This document shows, piece after piece, positions 51,914 to 60,517 of a DNA stretch of 64,000 bases (positions within the stretch are counted from its first letter, which is position 1; each line of letters begins with the position of its first letter). Both the position numbers and the translations under genes were made by a program. The DNA comes from Rheinheimera hassiensis (GTDB taxonomy: Bacteria; Pseudomonadota; Gammaproteobacteria; Enterobacterales; Alteromonadaceae). The notes under the pieces are model-generated. The model did not search any database. It was not told the origin of the DNA and saw only the letters and a list, made by a program, of their open reading frames with translations. The stretch lies in NCBI RefSeq assembly GCF_022436675.1, contig NZ_JAKUJZ010000003.1, forward strand, positions 322,226 to 386,225. The letters are read 5' to 3'.

Positions 51914-52903
51914 ATGAAAGTTGCCGTATTCAGCGCGAAAAAATATGACAGAGACGGCTTCAGCCAGTGGGCTGACAGCAGTTTGCAGTTTAGCTACCAC
52001 GAAACCAGACTAAATAAAGACAGCGTAAAACTGGCTGCAGGCAGCCATGCAGTGTGCGCTTTTGTAAATGACGAACTTAATGCCGAAGTATTACAGCAGT
52101 TATCAGAGCTTGGTATTGAGATGATAGCGCTGCGCTGCGCCGGTTTTAACAATGTCGATCTGGACGCAGCCAAAGTGCTTGGCATTAGGGTGTCACGGGT
52201 ACCGGCGTATTCTCCTGAGGCTGTGGCTGAACATACTATCGGTATGATGCTGTGTTTAAACCGCAAACTGCATAAAGCCTACAACCGGGTACGTGATGAT
52301 AACTTTGCACTGGATGGCCTGCTGGGTTTTAATCTGTTTGGCAAAACCGTGGGGTTAATTGGTACCGGCCGTATTGGCCTTGCCACAGCAAGGATACTAC
52401 GCGGCTTCGGTTGCCAGTTACTGTGCCATGATATTGCACAAAACCCGCACATTGCAGAGCTGGGCGGGCGCTATGTACCACTGGCCGAGCTATACGCCCA
52501 AAGCGACATTATCAGCCTGCACTGCCCGCTTACACCCGATACCAAGCATCTTATTAACCATTACAGTATTGGTAGCATGAAAGATGGCGTAATGCTGATC
52601 AACACCAGTCGTGGTGCATTAATTGATAGCAAAGCAGTGATAGCTGGATTGAAAAACCGCAAAATTGGCTATCTGGGTTTAGATGTTTACGAGCAGGAAG
52701 CCGATTTATTCTTTGAAAACCTGTCAGAGCAAGTGATAGACGACGAAGTATTTAAACGTTTGCTTACGTTTCCCAATGTATTAATAACCGGCCATCAGGC
52801 GTTTTTTACCAAAGAAGCACTACAGGAAATTTGCCAGGTAACCAGCGACAATTTACTGGCATTTGCCAGCAATACTGCCACCGGCAATGAATTGGTCAAT
52901 TGA
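51914..52903 (+). CDS. ldhA: D-lactate dehydrogenase (fermentative, LdhA type)
   Basis: NAD-dependent D-2-hydroxyacid dehydrogenase of 330 residues, reducing pyruvate to D-lactate. MKVAVFSAKKYDRDGF is the typical LdhA start; ATG 51914 has GGGAGA upstream, whereas the longer frame from 51890 has none. The dinucleotide loop is VGLIGTGRIGLATARIL; SLHCPLTPDTKHLIN and INTSRGALID carry the catalytic Arg; Glu is in the DVYEQEADLFFEN segment; the catalytic His is in ITGHQAFFTKEAL. The Y-E-x-E-x-x-L-F-F motif favours lactate dehydrogenase over other D-hydroxyacid enzymes. Confidence 0.93.
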   Translation: MKVAVFSAKKYDRDGFSQWADSSLQFSYHETRLNKDSVKLAAGSHAVCAFVNDELNAEVLQQLSELGIEMIALRCAGFNNVDLDAAKVLGIRVSRVPAYSPEAVAEHTIGMMLCLNRKLHKAYNRVRDDNFALDGLLGFNLFGKTVGLIGTGRIGLATARILRGFGCQLLCHDIAQNPHIAELGGRYVPLAELYAQSDIISLHCPLTPDTKHLINHYSIGSMKDGVMLINTSRGALIDSKAVIAGLKNRKIGYLGLDVYEQEADLFFENLSEQVIDDEVFKRLLTFPNVLITGHQAFFTKEALQEICQVTSDNLLAFASNTATGNELVN

Positions 52904-52906
52904 AAA

Positions 52907-52930
52907 AGCAGCCCAACGGCTGCTTCTTTT
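52907..52930 (+). terminator. Intrinsic terminator after ldhA
   Basis: AGCAGCC-CAAC-GGCTGCT followed by TCTTTT, beginning 3 bases after the stop region of ldhA. The minus-strand side has a short T run too, so it may also serve the DUF2750 gene. Confidence 0.85.
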
Positions 52931-52954
52931 AAAGGCTTTGACACTAAAAATGCC

Positions 52955-53344
52955 TTAATCTTCCTGCATTTCACTTAACAGGGTTTCTGCCAGCTCGTCT
53001 GGCATTACCACTACGCCCGGGCCATCAGTATCAGGCAGCACGGCGATAGCCAGCTCGTCGCCGTTTAAGCCAGACGTCCATTTATCCAGCCAGGTGTCTA
53101 CATCAACAGCCTGAGCAGTACAATGCGCCCATTCACCTTCAATCCACTGCTCGGCAAGTTCGGCATGTGGCCATACCGGAATACAACGCTCATCTTCAGC
53201 GCTTACCAGAACAAAACCGTCTTCATCGGTTAAAATCCAGATTTTTTCCAGATCAGCAACTGCCTGAATAAAATAAGTGTAGCGCTGCTCTGCATCTAAA
53301 GCGGTGATGCGTTTAAGCTCTTCAGCCGTTAATTGATAATCCAT
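52955..53344 (-). CDS. DUF2750 protein
   Basis: Small acidic cytoplasmic protein of 129 residues, function unknown. DUF2750 features: RYTYFIQAVADLEKIWILTDEDGFVLVSAEDERCIPVWPHAELAEQWIEGEW, where ADxxxIWxLxDxDG and PVWP are the conserved core, then DVDTWLDKW and AIAVLPDTDGPGVVVMPDELAETL. It is convergent with ldhA and apparently transcribed alone. No partner is evident. Confidence 0.82.
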   Translation of the reverse strand: MDYQLTAEELKRITALDAEQRYTYFIQAVADLEKIWILTDEDGFVLVSAEDERCIPVWPHAELAEQWIEGEWAHCTAQAVDVDTWLDKWTSGLNGDELAIAVLPDTDGPGVVVMPDELAETLLSEMQED

Positions 53345-53416
53345 AAGTGGTTCCTGTTCAGCGAATCAATAATACCGCTAATGATGACGGATCCAGCAGC
53401 TTTTTACCATTAATAA

Positions 53417-53845
53417 TTACACCAGCCAAAGGTTACCGAGCCCAATCAATATAGCGTAACGTGCTGCTTTACCCACAAGTACCAGCAACAAAAACACCTT
53501 AAATCGCACTTTCAACACACCGGCCACAAAAGTTAAAGGGTCTCCCACCACCGGTAACCAGGCAAATAATAAACTCCAACTGCCAAACCGCTGAAACTGC
53601 TGCTGTGCCCGGCTAAGCGCGGCTGCAGACACCGCAAACCAACGTTTATGCTGAAAATTAAGCAACTTAAGCCCCAGGTACCAGTTAACACAACTACCCA
53701 GCGTGTTACCTGCCGTTGCCGCAATAAACAACCACAGTGGGTTATAGCCTTGCTGCAGCAAGGCCAGTAGCACTATTTCGCTGGACGCCGGAAACAACGT
53801 AGCGGCCAACAGGCCGCTACAAAACAGCGAGAAATATGCCAGCAT
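53417..53845 (-). CDS. YqaA-family small membrane protein (DedA-like fold)
   Basis: Inner-membrane protein of 142 residues with about four hydrophobic segments, related to the SNARE-associated/DedA family. LLAATLFPASSEIVLLALLQQGYNPLWLFIAATAGNTLGSCVNWYLG and FGSWSLLFAWLPVVGDPLTFVAGVLKV are family landmarks (the acidic Glu after SS, the NTLGS-NWYLG stretch and the WLPVVGDPLT re-entrant loop). DedA-type proteins contribute to membrane homeostasis, possibly as lipid carriers, but YqaA itself is uncharacterised. It starts 4 bases after the MAPEG gene stop, so the two are cotranscribed. Confidence 0.86.
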   Translation of the reverse strand: MLAYFSLFCSGLLAATLFPASSEIVLLALLQQGYNPLWLFIAATAGNTLGSCVNWYLGLKLLNFQHKRWFAVSAAALSRAQQQFQRFGSWSLLFAWLPVVGDPLTFVAGVLKVRFKVFLLLVLVGKAARYAILIGLGNLWLV

Positions 53846-53849
53846 CTAA

Positions 53850-54269
53850 TCAGTTAACCAACACCTGCCAGGCTAAACGCAGCCAAAGCAGCCATAAGGC
53901 CAGGCATCCCAGTAAAAATATGTTAAAGCGCAACCGTACATTGTTACTGCCAATATGCACCACCGTATGCAGTACCCGCAGCAATACAAACGCCGCGCCC
54001 AACACTGCATAGCCCAGATCAGCAAATCCCAGCTGCAGTGTAAATAACACGCTGAATAAATACAGCATTGGCATTTGAAACTGGTTATCAAAGTTACGAC
54101 TGGTAGCAATTACCTGCTCATTGGCACCGGTCAGGTTCATGGTTTTAAATGCGGCTACGGTAATTTCTTTATTTTTAGCCGCCCTAATACGGCGTTTACC
54201 CATCAACACCATCACTACACTGGTAAGCAATATCTGCACAAATACCGGCAGCAATATCAGTTTTTCCAT
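53850..54269 (-). CDS. MAPEG-family membrane protein
   Basis: Four-helix membrane protein of 139 residues in the MAPEG superfamily (glutathione and eicosanoid-type enzymes in eukaryotes; function mostly unknown in bacteria). ANEQVIATSRNFDNQFQMPMLYLFSVLF carries the conserved N-Q-F-x-x-P element, followed by VLLRVLHTVVHIGSNNVRLRFNIFLLGCLALWLLWLR, typical of bacterial members. GGAG upstream fixes ATG 54269; the frame begins at a TTG 12 bases earlier. It is cotranscribed with the YqaA-type gene. Confidence 0.85.
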   Translation of the reverse strand: MEKLILLPVFVQILLTSVVMVLMGKRRIRAAKNKEITVAAFKTMNLTGANEQVIATSRNFDNQFQMPMLYLFSVLFTLQLGFADLGYAVLGAAFVLLRVLHTVVHIGSNNVRLRFNIFLLGCLALWLLWLRLAWQVLVN

Positions 54270-54410
54270 TTTATTCTCCAAATTTAAACTGCTCAGAGCT
54301 TAATGCAGCCAGGTTAAAGATGCCAGCGTCTTAATTCTGTCATATCAGGCCTTTATATTTCAGGCAATGATATTGCTATACTGCGTTGTCTTTTTTAGTT
54401 GGGTGATGCA

Positions 54411-55004
54411 ATGGCGCAATTATATTTTTACTATTCGGCAATGAATGCCGGCAAATCAACCTCTTTACTGCAAAGTGCATATAACTATCAGGAAAGAGGC
54501 ATGACAGTGGCTATTTACACCGCTGCACTGGATAACCGCTACGGCCTGGGCAAGGTAAGCTCGCGTATTGGCCTGGCGATGGATGCACATATTTTTAATG
54601 GCAACTTTAATTTTGTTAGCCATGTAAAGCAGCTTAAAGTACAGGGCCGTTTAGATTGCGTATTAATAGATGAAGCGCAGTTTTTATCCAAAGCTCAGGT
54701 TAGGCAGCTAACCGATGTGGTCGACGATTTAAATATCCCGGTGCTGGCCTTTGGCCTGCGTACCGACTTTTTAGGCGAAACCTTTGCCGGTAGCGAAGCG
54801 CTGCTGGCCTGGGCCGATAAACTGATAGAGCTGAAAACCATTTGCCATTGCGGCCGCAAAGCGAATTTTGTTGTGCGGTTAGACGAGCATGGCAAGGCCG
54901 CAACCGAAGGCTCGCAAGTACAAATTGGCGGCAATGAAAGTTATGTATCCATGTGCCGCGCGCACTTTAAAGCGCTGGTATGGCAGGATCAAGCAACGGA
55001 GTAA
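54411..55004 (+). CDS. tdk: Thymidine kinase
   Basis: Type II thymidine kinase of 197 residues that phosphorylates thymidine for salvage. P-loop [13 protein letters not shown] near the start, Walker B in [11 protein letters not shown], the base-binding [15 protein letters not shown] segment, and a zinc site with cysteines in [14 protein letters not shown] and a final one in [19 protein letters not shown] is the thymidine-contacting lasso. ATG 54411 gives the normal N-terminus [11 protein letters not shown]; the longer frame begins with TTG. The next gene starts 3 bases after its stop, so they are transcribed together. Confidence 0.94.
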   Translation: MAQLYFYYSAMNAGKSTSLLQSAYNYQERGMTVAIYTAALDNRYGLGKVSSRIGLAMDAHIFNGNFNFVSHVKQLKVQGRLDCVLIDEAQFLSKAQVRQLTDVVDDLNIPVLAFGLRTDFLGETFAGSEALLAWADKLIELKTICHCGRKANFVVRLDEHGKAATEGSQVQIGGNESYVSMCRAHFKALVWQDQATE

Positions 55005-55007
55005 ACA

Positions 55008-56027
55008 ATGAAAATTCTCTATGGTGTGCAGGCAACAGGAAATGGTCATATCAGCCGGGCCCGCGCCATGGGAAAATATCTGGCTAAAGCCGGTGTACAG
55101 GTAGATTACCTGTTCTCCGGCCGCCCTGCTGACCAACTGTTTGATATGCAACAATTTGGCGATTATCAGGTCAAACGCGGTTTAACGTTTGTTACCCAAG
55201 CCGGTAAAGTTAATTACTGGCAAACACTGCGCCAGGCTTCGATGCAAACCCTGTGGCAGGATATTAAAGCGCTTGATTGCAGCAGTTATGATCTGGTCCT
55301 GACGGATTTCGAGCCTATTACCGCGCACGCCGCAAAACAGCAAAAAAAGCGCAGCGTAGCACTTGGTCATCAGTATGCCTTTTTGCATAAAATCCCAATG
55401 GAACAGGCTAATCTGATTACCCATCTGATGTTCCGCCACTTTGCTCCGGCACAAATACAATTGGGCCTGCACTGGCACCATTTTAATCAGCCCATCCTGC
55501 CACCTATTATCGACGAGGCTGAGCACGACGATGCAGATACAGAAGCAAATAAAGTGCTGGTATATTTACCATTTGAAGATCAACAGCAGGTTATTGGTCT
55601 GCTAAAACCGTTAACAGAGTTCCAATTCTGCTTGTATGGCCCCGGGCTGGCTAAAGCGGCTATCGGCCATATACATACTCACCCGCCTGCACTGCACGCC
55701 TTTAAAGCCGATTTAGCCCGCTGCAGCCATGTATTAAGTAATGCTGGCTTTGAACTGATAAGCGAAGCGCTGCAACTGCAGAAACACATTATGGTGAAGC
55801 CGCTACGAGGCCAGATGGAGCAACAATCCAATGCACTGGCGCTACAACAGTTAAAACTGGCCAGCCACACCGACAGCCTGAGTACCGGCATCATTGCAAA
55901 ATGGCTCAACGAAAAGCAGCGGCATGGCACAGTAAACTACCCCGACGTTGCCAGCGCTATCTGTAATTGGTTGCTACAAGACCCACCAGGCGAAGTAAAC
56001 ACCCTGAGTAAAACACTATGGAGTTAA
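55008..56027 (+). CDS. MJ1255/VC2487-type glycosyltransferase-like protein
   Basis: GT-B-type protein of 339 residues resembling the conserved MJ1255/VC2487 family. It begins MKILYGVQATGNGHISRARAMGKYL, the characteristic GTGxGHxxR nucleotide-sugar loop, then YDLVLTDFEPITAHAA. The C-terminal half has FCLYGPGLAKAA and ALQLQKHIMVKPLRGQMEQQSNAL, comparable to the MurG/UGT donor site. The acceptor and sugar are unknown. It follows tdk by 3 bases; I see no metabolic reason for that pairing. A short hairpin with a T run follows. Confidence 0.82.
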   Translation: MKILYGVQATGNGHISRARAMGKYLAKAGVQVDYLFSGRPADQLFDMQQFGDYQVKRGLTFVTQAGKVNYWQTLRQASMQTLWQDIKALDCSSYDLVLTDFEPITAHAAKQQKKRSVALGHQYAFLHKIPMEQANLITHLMFRHFAPAQIQLGLHWHHFNQPILPPIIDEAEHDDADTEANKVLVYLPFEDQQQVIGLLKPLTEFQFCLYGPGLAKAAIGHIHTHPPALHAFKADLARCSHVLSNAGFELISEALQLQKHIMVKPLRGQMEQQSNALALQQLKLASHTDSLSTGIIAKWLNEKQRHGTVNYPDVASAICNWLLQDPPGEVNTLSKTLWS

Positions 56028-56047
56028 AGCGCTAAGGCGCTATTTTT
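56028..56047 (+). terminator. Short hairpin with T run after the glycosyltransferase gene
   Basis: AGCGC-TAAG-GCGCT followed by ATTTTT, directly after the stop codon. The stem is only 5 bp, so it is probably a weak terminator. Confidence 0.5.
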
Positions 56048-56100
56048 GCCAATACCACCAAATCCGTTATAGTAAAGTATAACGATAAAGTGAGTGCGGC

Positions 56101-57615
56101 ATGTCAAAACAAGACATTACATTCCCACATTTTTGGGCAATCCTTGATGCCCTGCCTACCGCATTGCTATATAAAGAAAACACCAGAGCCGCTGTATTTG
56201 CCAATCAGGCAGCGTTAACCCTGTTCCAGTTACCTGCGCAGCAAAATGTGTTATCGATATCACAACTGCAGCAACTGTCGTTGCTCAATCCAGATAACAA
56301 ACAAGCGTTTGATTTACTGCACAACCCTTTATTACTAGCGTTAAGCGGCACGGCATTACAACAGGTGGTCCAGCTGAACAGCTATGACAACCCGTTATTG
56401 CTGCAAAGTACCAGTATTGCCCTGTCGTTTACACTGCACAGTATTAATCTGGTCACGTTGCAACCTGTGGCTGTAAACACCCTGGTACCATTGCAACCTG
56501 CATTACCGCCAGAACAAGCAGAAATAGAAGAGGCGCTGGCATTTGACAAACTGATGTCACTTATCTCAACCCAGCTGATTAATGTGCAGGACGACAAGCT
56601 CGATCAGCATATTGAACATGCGTTAGCCGCAATAGGCGAGTTTTGCCATGCCGATCGCAGCTATGTATTTTTATTCAATGCCGATTTAACTGAAATGAAC
56701 AATACGCATGAATGGGTACGCAGCGGCATCAGCTCGCACAAAGCCAAACTGCAAAAAATCCCACAGCAGGCGATGCCTTACTTTTGCCAAAAAATACAGC
56801 AGGATCTGGTATTTGCTGTCAATGATGTCACTAGCCTGCCGGCAGAAGCTGCTGCTGAACAGCACGAGTTCAACGCAGAAGATATCCAGTCAGTGCTGTG
56901 CTGCGCCATGCTCAACAACGATAAACTCAGTGGTTTTCTGGGTTGCGACATGGTATCGCGACAACGTAACTGGACCAGCAATGATTTACGCCGGATGAAA
57001 CTGGTAGGCGAAATGATCGCCAATACCTTACAAAATGTGAGTTACCGCCGCTCATTACAACAGATGCAACAGCAACTGCTCCAGGTTAATCTTGAGCTGC
57101 AAAAGCAAGCCAGCCAGGATGGCCTTACCGGCATTGCCAACCGGCGGCAGTTTGATACCAGTCTGCAAAGTGAAATCCAACGCTGTGCCCGCAATAACCT
57201 GCCGTTGGGCCTGCTATTGCTCGATATTGACCGCTTTAAACTCTTCAACGATCACTACGGCCATCAGGCCGGCGACGATGCATTAAAGTGCATTGCCCGA
57301 GCACTGGATAAGTTACCTCGCCGTAATGGCGAACTGGCAGCACGCTACGGCGGTGAGGAGTTTGCTATTATACTGCCCAGTAGCGATACCGATGCCTGCA
57401 CCCAGATGGCTCAGCAAATACAGCAACAATTGGCAGAATTAGCAATTGCACATCAGGCATCAGATATCGCCAGTGTTGTCACTGCCAGCATAGGCATTGC
57501 CGCCAATACCCCCAACAAACACAGCACCAGCGCCGATTTTATCAGCGCCGCCGACAAGGCGTTGTATAAAGCCAAGGCTAACGGGCGTAACCAGTTTATT
57601 ATTGCCGCACAATAA
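56101..57615 (+). CDS. Diguanylate cyclase with sensory N-terminus (GAF-GGDEF)
   Basis: Cytoplasmic enzyme of 504 residues predicted to make cyclic di-GMP. Residues 1-120 resemble a PAS-type domain. About 145-310 is a GAF domain (ALAAIGEFCHADRSYVFLFNADLTEMNNTHEWVRSGI, then NDKLSGFLGCDMVSRQRNWTSNDLRRMKLVGEMIANTL). A coiled-coil linker follows, then GGDEF from about 335 (QDGLTGIANRRQFD, LLLLDIDRFKLFNDHYGHQAGD). The active-site motif is GGEEF at 417-421, so it should be active. The inhibitory-site position has RNGE (408-411) where RxxD is usual. No transmembrane helix is seen. It is monocistronic and adjoins the exopolysaccharide genes, which may be its regulatory targets. Confidence 0.92.
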   Translation: MSKQDITFPHFWAILDALPTALLYKENTRAAVFANQAALTLFQLPAQQNVLSISQLQQLSLLNPDNKQAFDLLHNPLLLALSGTALQQVVQLNSYDNPLLLQSTSIALSFTLHSINLVTLQPVAVNTLVPLQPALPPEQAEIEEALAFDKLMSLISTQLINVQDDKLDQHIEHALAAIGEFCHADRSYVFLFNADLTEMNNTHEWVRSGISSHKAKLQKIPQQAMPYFCQKIQQDLVFAVNDVTSLPAEAAAEQHEFNAEDIQSVLCCAMLNNDKLSGFLGCDMVSRQRNWTSNDLRRMKLVGEMIANTLQNVSYRRSLQQMQQQLLQVNLELQKQASQDGLTGIANRRQFDTSLQSEIQRCARNNLPLGLLLLDIDRFKLFNDHYGHQAGDDALKCIARALDKLPRRNGELAARYGGEEFAIILPSSDTDACTQMAQQIQQQLAELAIAHQASDIASVVTASIGIAANTPNKHSTSADFISAADKALYKAKANGRNQFIIAAQ

Positions 57616-57645
57616 AACGGGAAGCCAGGCTTCCCGTTTGGTTTT
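57615..57645. terminator. Terminator between the cyclase and YjbH genes
   Basis: A 12-bp inverted repeat AAACGGGAAGCC / GGCTTCCCGTTT is followed by GGTTTT on the plus strand and has TTTTATT on the minus strand. It can end both convergent transcripts. Confidence 0.8.
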
Positions 57646-57668
57646 ATCAATTAATACAAGCCACAGGC

Positions 57669-59777
57669 TTAATCATAAAACGGTGATCGCTGCTCAGTGG
57701 CGTTAATCAACGTATTAGGCCGGTTCAGTGGCTGGCCACCATCTCTGCCAATTGGTACCCAAGGCAAACGTCCACGTCCTGTAGCAGGGCGTAGCGAGAA
57801 TAAATCAAAGGGTATTGATAGGTAGAAGCCTTTAGTAAAGCTACCTTCTCCATACTCCGAAGACGACACATTGGTAAAAGCGGCGTAAGCGCCAACGATA
57901 ATACCGCTGTCAAAGCGCTTAGCAAAATCAACGTTTACGCCTTTATCTTTTGCCAAAAACTGGCCTATGTTGAAGGTCAGTTGGGTATCCGGTAAAAAAT
58001 CAGGCTTCCAGTACACATTCACGTGGCCGGTAAAGGTTTTATAATCAAAAAAGTCGAGGTCATCCTCATAAGAGCGCTGCCTTACATAGTTAACATCAAA
58101 ACCAATAGCAAAATTAGAGTCTACCGGGCGATATAACACTTCGCCGCCGACACCGCCAAACATCATCTCCAGATAACCACCATATGCTTGCGCATAAACA
58201 TCGGGCATTATCTGGTCCTGCCATTGCAAATACAGGTTTTCCATCGACACCGTACTGCGAGTTACATATTCACGTATATAAGTGCGTACCCTGGGTAACG
58301 GTGTATTCTGCGCGTCGACTTTATAATTAAACTTATCAAAGTTCTCTAGCAAAGTTACTTTAGCTGCGCCGTTAATACTAAAATTACTGGTTAAACTGTA
58401 ACCGGCATTCGCTAACACTCCTCCCTGATACATATAAAACGCTTCCGGATTACCAAAGGTTTGGATCCAAAATGTTTCGACACCAGTATAAAAACCTGTC
58501 GGATCCGGCAACTCGGTTAAACCAAGCGTTCTGGGCTCTGGCGACTGGCGTACATAAGTTGATTTAACATCAGTATGTAGTGAGTCGTAGCGGGCGGCGC
58601 TAATAAACTGCTCTGCATTTACCACTGTTTCAACCATTGGTAAATTTCCAGTATAGGTCACTATCCGATAGGTTTTAATATTAGTTGGCACTTCTGTGGC
58701 CAAAATTCGACCTATGCGCTCAATCGCCTCGTCATGATCACGATAAGACACCTGTTGACCATACACTACAAATTCATCGTCTGTCATTTGAGATGAACGC
58801 AGCACAAACCCGGCCTCCGTAAACAATGCAGTCGGCAAAGCATCACGGTTGGTAATCTGCTTAGTATCATCTAACTGCTCAGGAATAATACGTGGTGCAG
58901 GCTTAACTTTAACCTGGCTAATATTGTGTAAATTCATCGCATAATGCACACCAAAACCTAGTGTATTGCCGCGCTGGTAATTTAAATCAAAATTAAAATC
59001 TTTCCAGCGATACACCGCACCAATATTCCAGCGGCTATCTTGTTCAAGTTCACCGGCATAATCACTAGTGTAATTATTACCTTCATATTCCAACTTTAAA
59101 CGTAAAGGCTGCCATGGCGTTTGGTACTCGATACCGCCAAATAACGAGGCCGGGCCTTTAAAAAAAATATCGTAATCAATTTTGCCACCTTGACCACCGT
59201 AACCAGTTGGCCTTTGACAAAAACTATCTTTTATCTCACAAAACGGATTTTTGGTATTATCAGCAGTGCCGAGGTAACCCCAGCCCATACCAAGATGAAA
59301 GTCAAAATCGCCCCATTTTTTACTTAAGCTGACAAATTCACTTTCAAATAAACCGGTACCGCCAAAATCACGAAACCCAACAGATACCTGCGGCAAATAA
59401 GTACCTTCTTGCAGGACACGAAACTTAACGTCAATACCTTTATCTTTGTAAGTTTGGTTTCCGCTGAAATCTGGGTCATCGCTATATAGCCGTGTACGAA
59501 CATCAGTGTAGCGCACAGTGGATTCCATCCAGTCAAATAACTGAATACTAACCGACCATAAGCGATACTCTTCGTTATCAGTATAGTTTATCGATAAATC
59601 ACCAGCTGCCGCCATACGAGCTGTGGGCGTTTGAATCAACCCCACACCGCCATGGGCCATTTGCGACACACCTGAAGGTAATTGCTGCCAGCTATCATTA
59701 TTATCGGCTTTTGCAACTGAGGGCTGTAACGCCAGACTAACTAAAGAAAGTAAAAACGGAATACGTACAGTAGTCAT
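57669..59777 (-). CDS. yjbH: YjbH/GfcD-type outer-membrane exopolysaccharide protein
   Basis: Predicted outer-membrane beta-barrel of 702 residues in the YjbH family, linked to exopolysaccharide secretion in E. coli. A signal peptide ends VAKA at about 24, followed by GVGLIQTPTARMAAAGDLSINYTDNEEYRLWSVSIQLFDWMESTVRYTDVRTRLY, the characteristic YjbH start, and RVLQEGTYLPQVSVGFRDFGGTGLFESEFVSLSKKWGDFDFHLGMGWGYLG. Alternating aromatic strands continue to the end. A periplasmic insert at about 305-410 is probably globular. It overlaps the gfcC gene by 4 bases and is the last gene of the yjbEFGH-like group. No lipobox is present. Confidence 0.9.
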   Translation of the reverse strand: MTTVRIPFLLSLVSLALQPSVAKADNNDSWQQLPSGVSQMAHGGVGLIQTPTARMAAAGDLSINYTDNEEYRLWSVSIQLFDWMESTVRYTDVRTRLYSDDPDFSGNQTYKDKGIDVKFRVLQEGTYLPQVSVGFRDFGGTGLFESEFVSLSKKWGDFDFHLGMGWGYLGTADNTKNPFCEIKDSFCQRPTGYGGQGGKIDYDIFFKGPASLFGGIEYQTPWQPLRLKLEYEGNNYTSDYAGELEQDSRWNIGAVYRWKDFNFDLNYQRGNTLGFGVHYAMNLHNISQVKVKPAPRIIPEQLDDTKQITNRDALPTALFTEAGFVLRSSQMTDDEFVVYGQQVSYRDHDEAIERIGRILATEVPTNIKTYRIVTYTGNLPMVETVVNAEQFISAARYDSLHTDVKSTYVRQSPEPRTLGLTELPDPTGFYTGVETFWIQTFGNPEAFYMYQGGVLANAGYSLTSNFSINGAAKVTLLENFDKFNYKVDAQNTPLPRVRTYIREYVTRSTVSMENLYLQWQDQIMPDVYAQAYGGYLEMMFGGVGGEVLYRPVDSNFAIGFDVNYVRQRSYEDDLDFFDYKTFTGHVNVYWKPDFLPDTQLTFNIGQFLAKDKGVNVDFAKRFDSGIIVGAYAAFTNVSSSEYGEGSFTKGFYLSIPFDLFSLRPATGRGRLPWVPIGRDGGQPLNRPNTLINATEQRSPFYD

Positions 59778-60517
59778 GGCAACACCCTGTGGCTGGCAAG
59801 CTCAAGTAAACGCTTATTTAATTTATCTAACTGTGAACTAAACAGCTGGCTTTGCAGCGGAATAAAAACCTGTGCCCCAGGCATAGCTTCAATATGCGAG
59901 TGGTTCCAGTAAGTCGATCCGACAGCCTGCGCTGTACCATCCGGCTGTAGCAGCATTAATTGGCTAAGGTCGGCCAATGCTGTTGGCTGGACAGACACAA
60001 GGTAATCAGACGCAGCTGCTGCACCGCGATGAGGTACAGCAACTGCTGAGCTTACTGCGCCAAACAGATAAACACTGGCAGGGCGCTGTTTCAGCTGTAA
60101 CAAATAAGCACCATTATCAAAACGTGGATTAAGATCTGGCCGTATCCGGGCAAAATCATAGTCTATGGGCATCGCAATGCGTTTACCTAAACGCCAGGAC
60201 GCCAACTGCCGCTCCAGTGATTGTAGTGTAGTAACAAAATCACTGTCAGCGACATTATTCTGCTTTAGCGCAACTATTTGTTGCAGCAGCAACTGACGTA
60301 ACTGCTCAGGTTCATCACTATCAAGTTGGTATAATGCTGCCGCCGGCCAGTACCAATTGTTTTGCAATGCCACAGGCGCTAGCACTTCATTTAGTCGCGG
60401 GTTAGTATCAAACTGATAGCGGTTGCCATTAATATCTACCGTCACTGCGGCATACACTGACGGCGCAATAAGCAAAGCACTAAAAATAAACTGTTTGAGC
60501 ATATTCAAGTTCTTCAT
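59774..60517 (-). CDS. yjbG: GfcC/YjbG-type capsule and exopolysaccharide protein
   Basis: Periplasmic protein of 247 residues with a signal peptide (FIFSALLIAPSVYA, cleavage before AVTVDI). Its domains match GfcC: NWYWPAAALYQLDSDEPEQLRQLLLQQI, RIAMPIDYDFARIRPDLNPRFDNGAYLLQLKQRPASVYLFGAV (beta-grasp, SLBB-like), and the C-terminal MPGAQVFIPLQSQLFSSQLDKLNKRLLELASHRVLP, the amphipathic helix known from GfcC. E. coli GfcC is needed for group 4 capsule assembly. It overlaps both neighbours by 4 bases, a sign of tight translational coupling. Confidence 0.88.
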   Translation of the reverse strand: MKNLNMLKQFIFSALLIAPSVYAAVTVDINGNRYQFDTNPRLNEVLAPVALQNNWYWPAAALYQLDSDEPEQLRQLLLQQIVALKQNNVADSDFVTTLQSLERQLASWRLGKRIAMPIDYDFARIRPDLNPRFDNGAYLLQLKQRPASVYLFGAVSSAVAVPHRGAAAASDYLVSVQPTALADLSQLMLLQPDGTAQAVGSTYWNHSHIEAMPGAQVFIPLQSQLFSSQLDKLNKRLLELASHRVLP

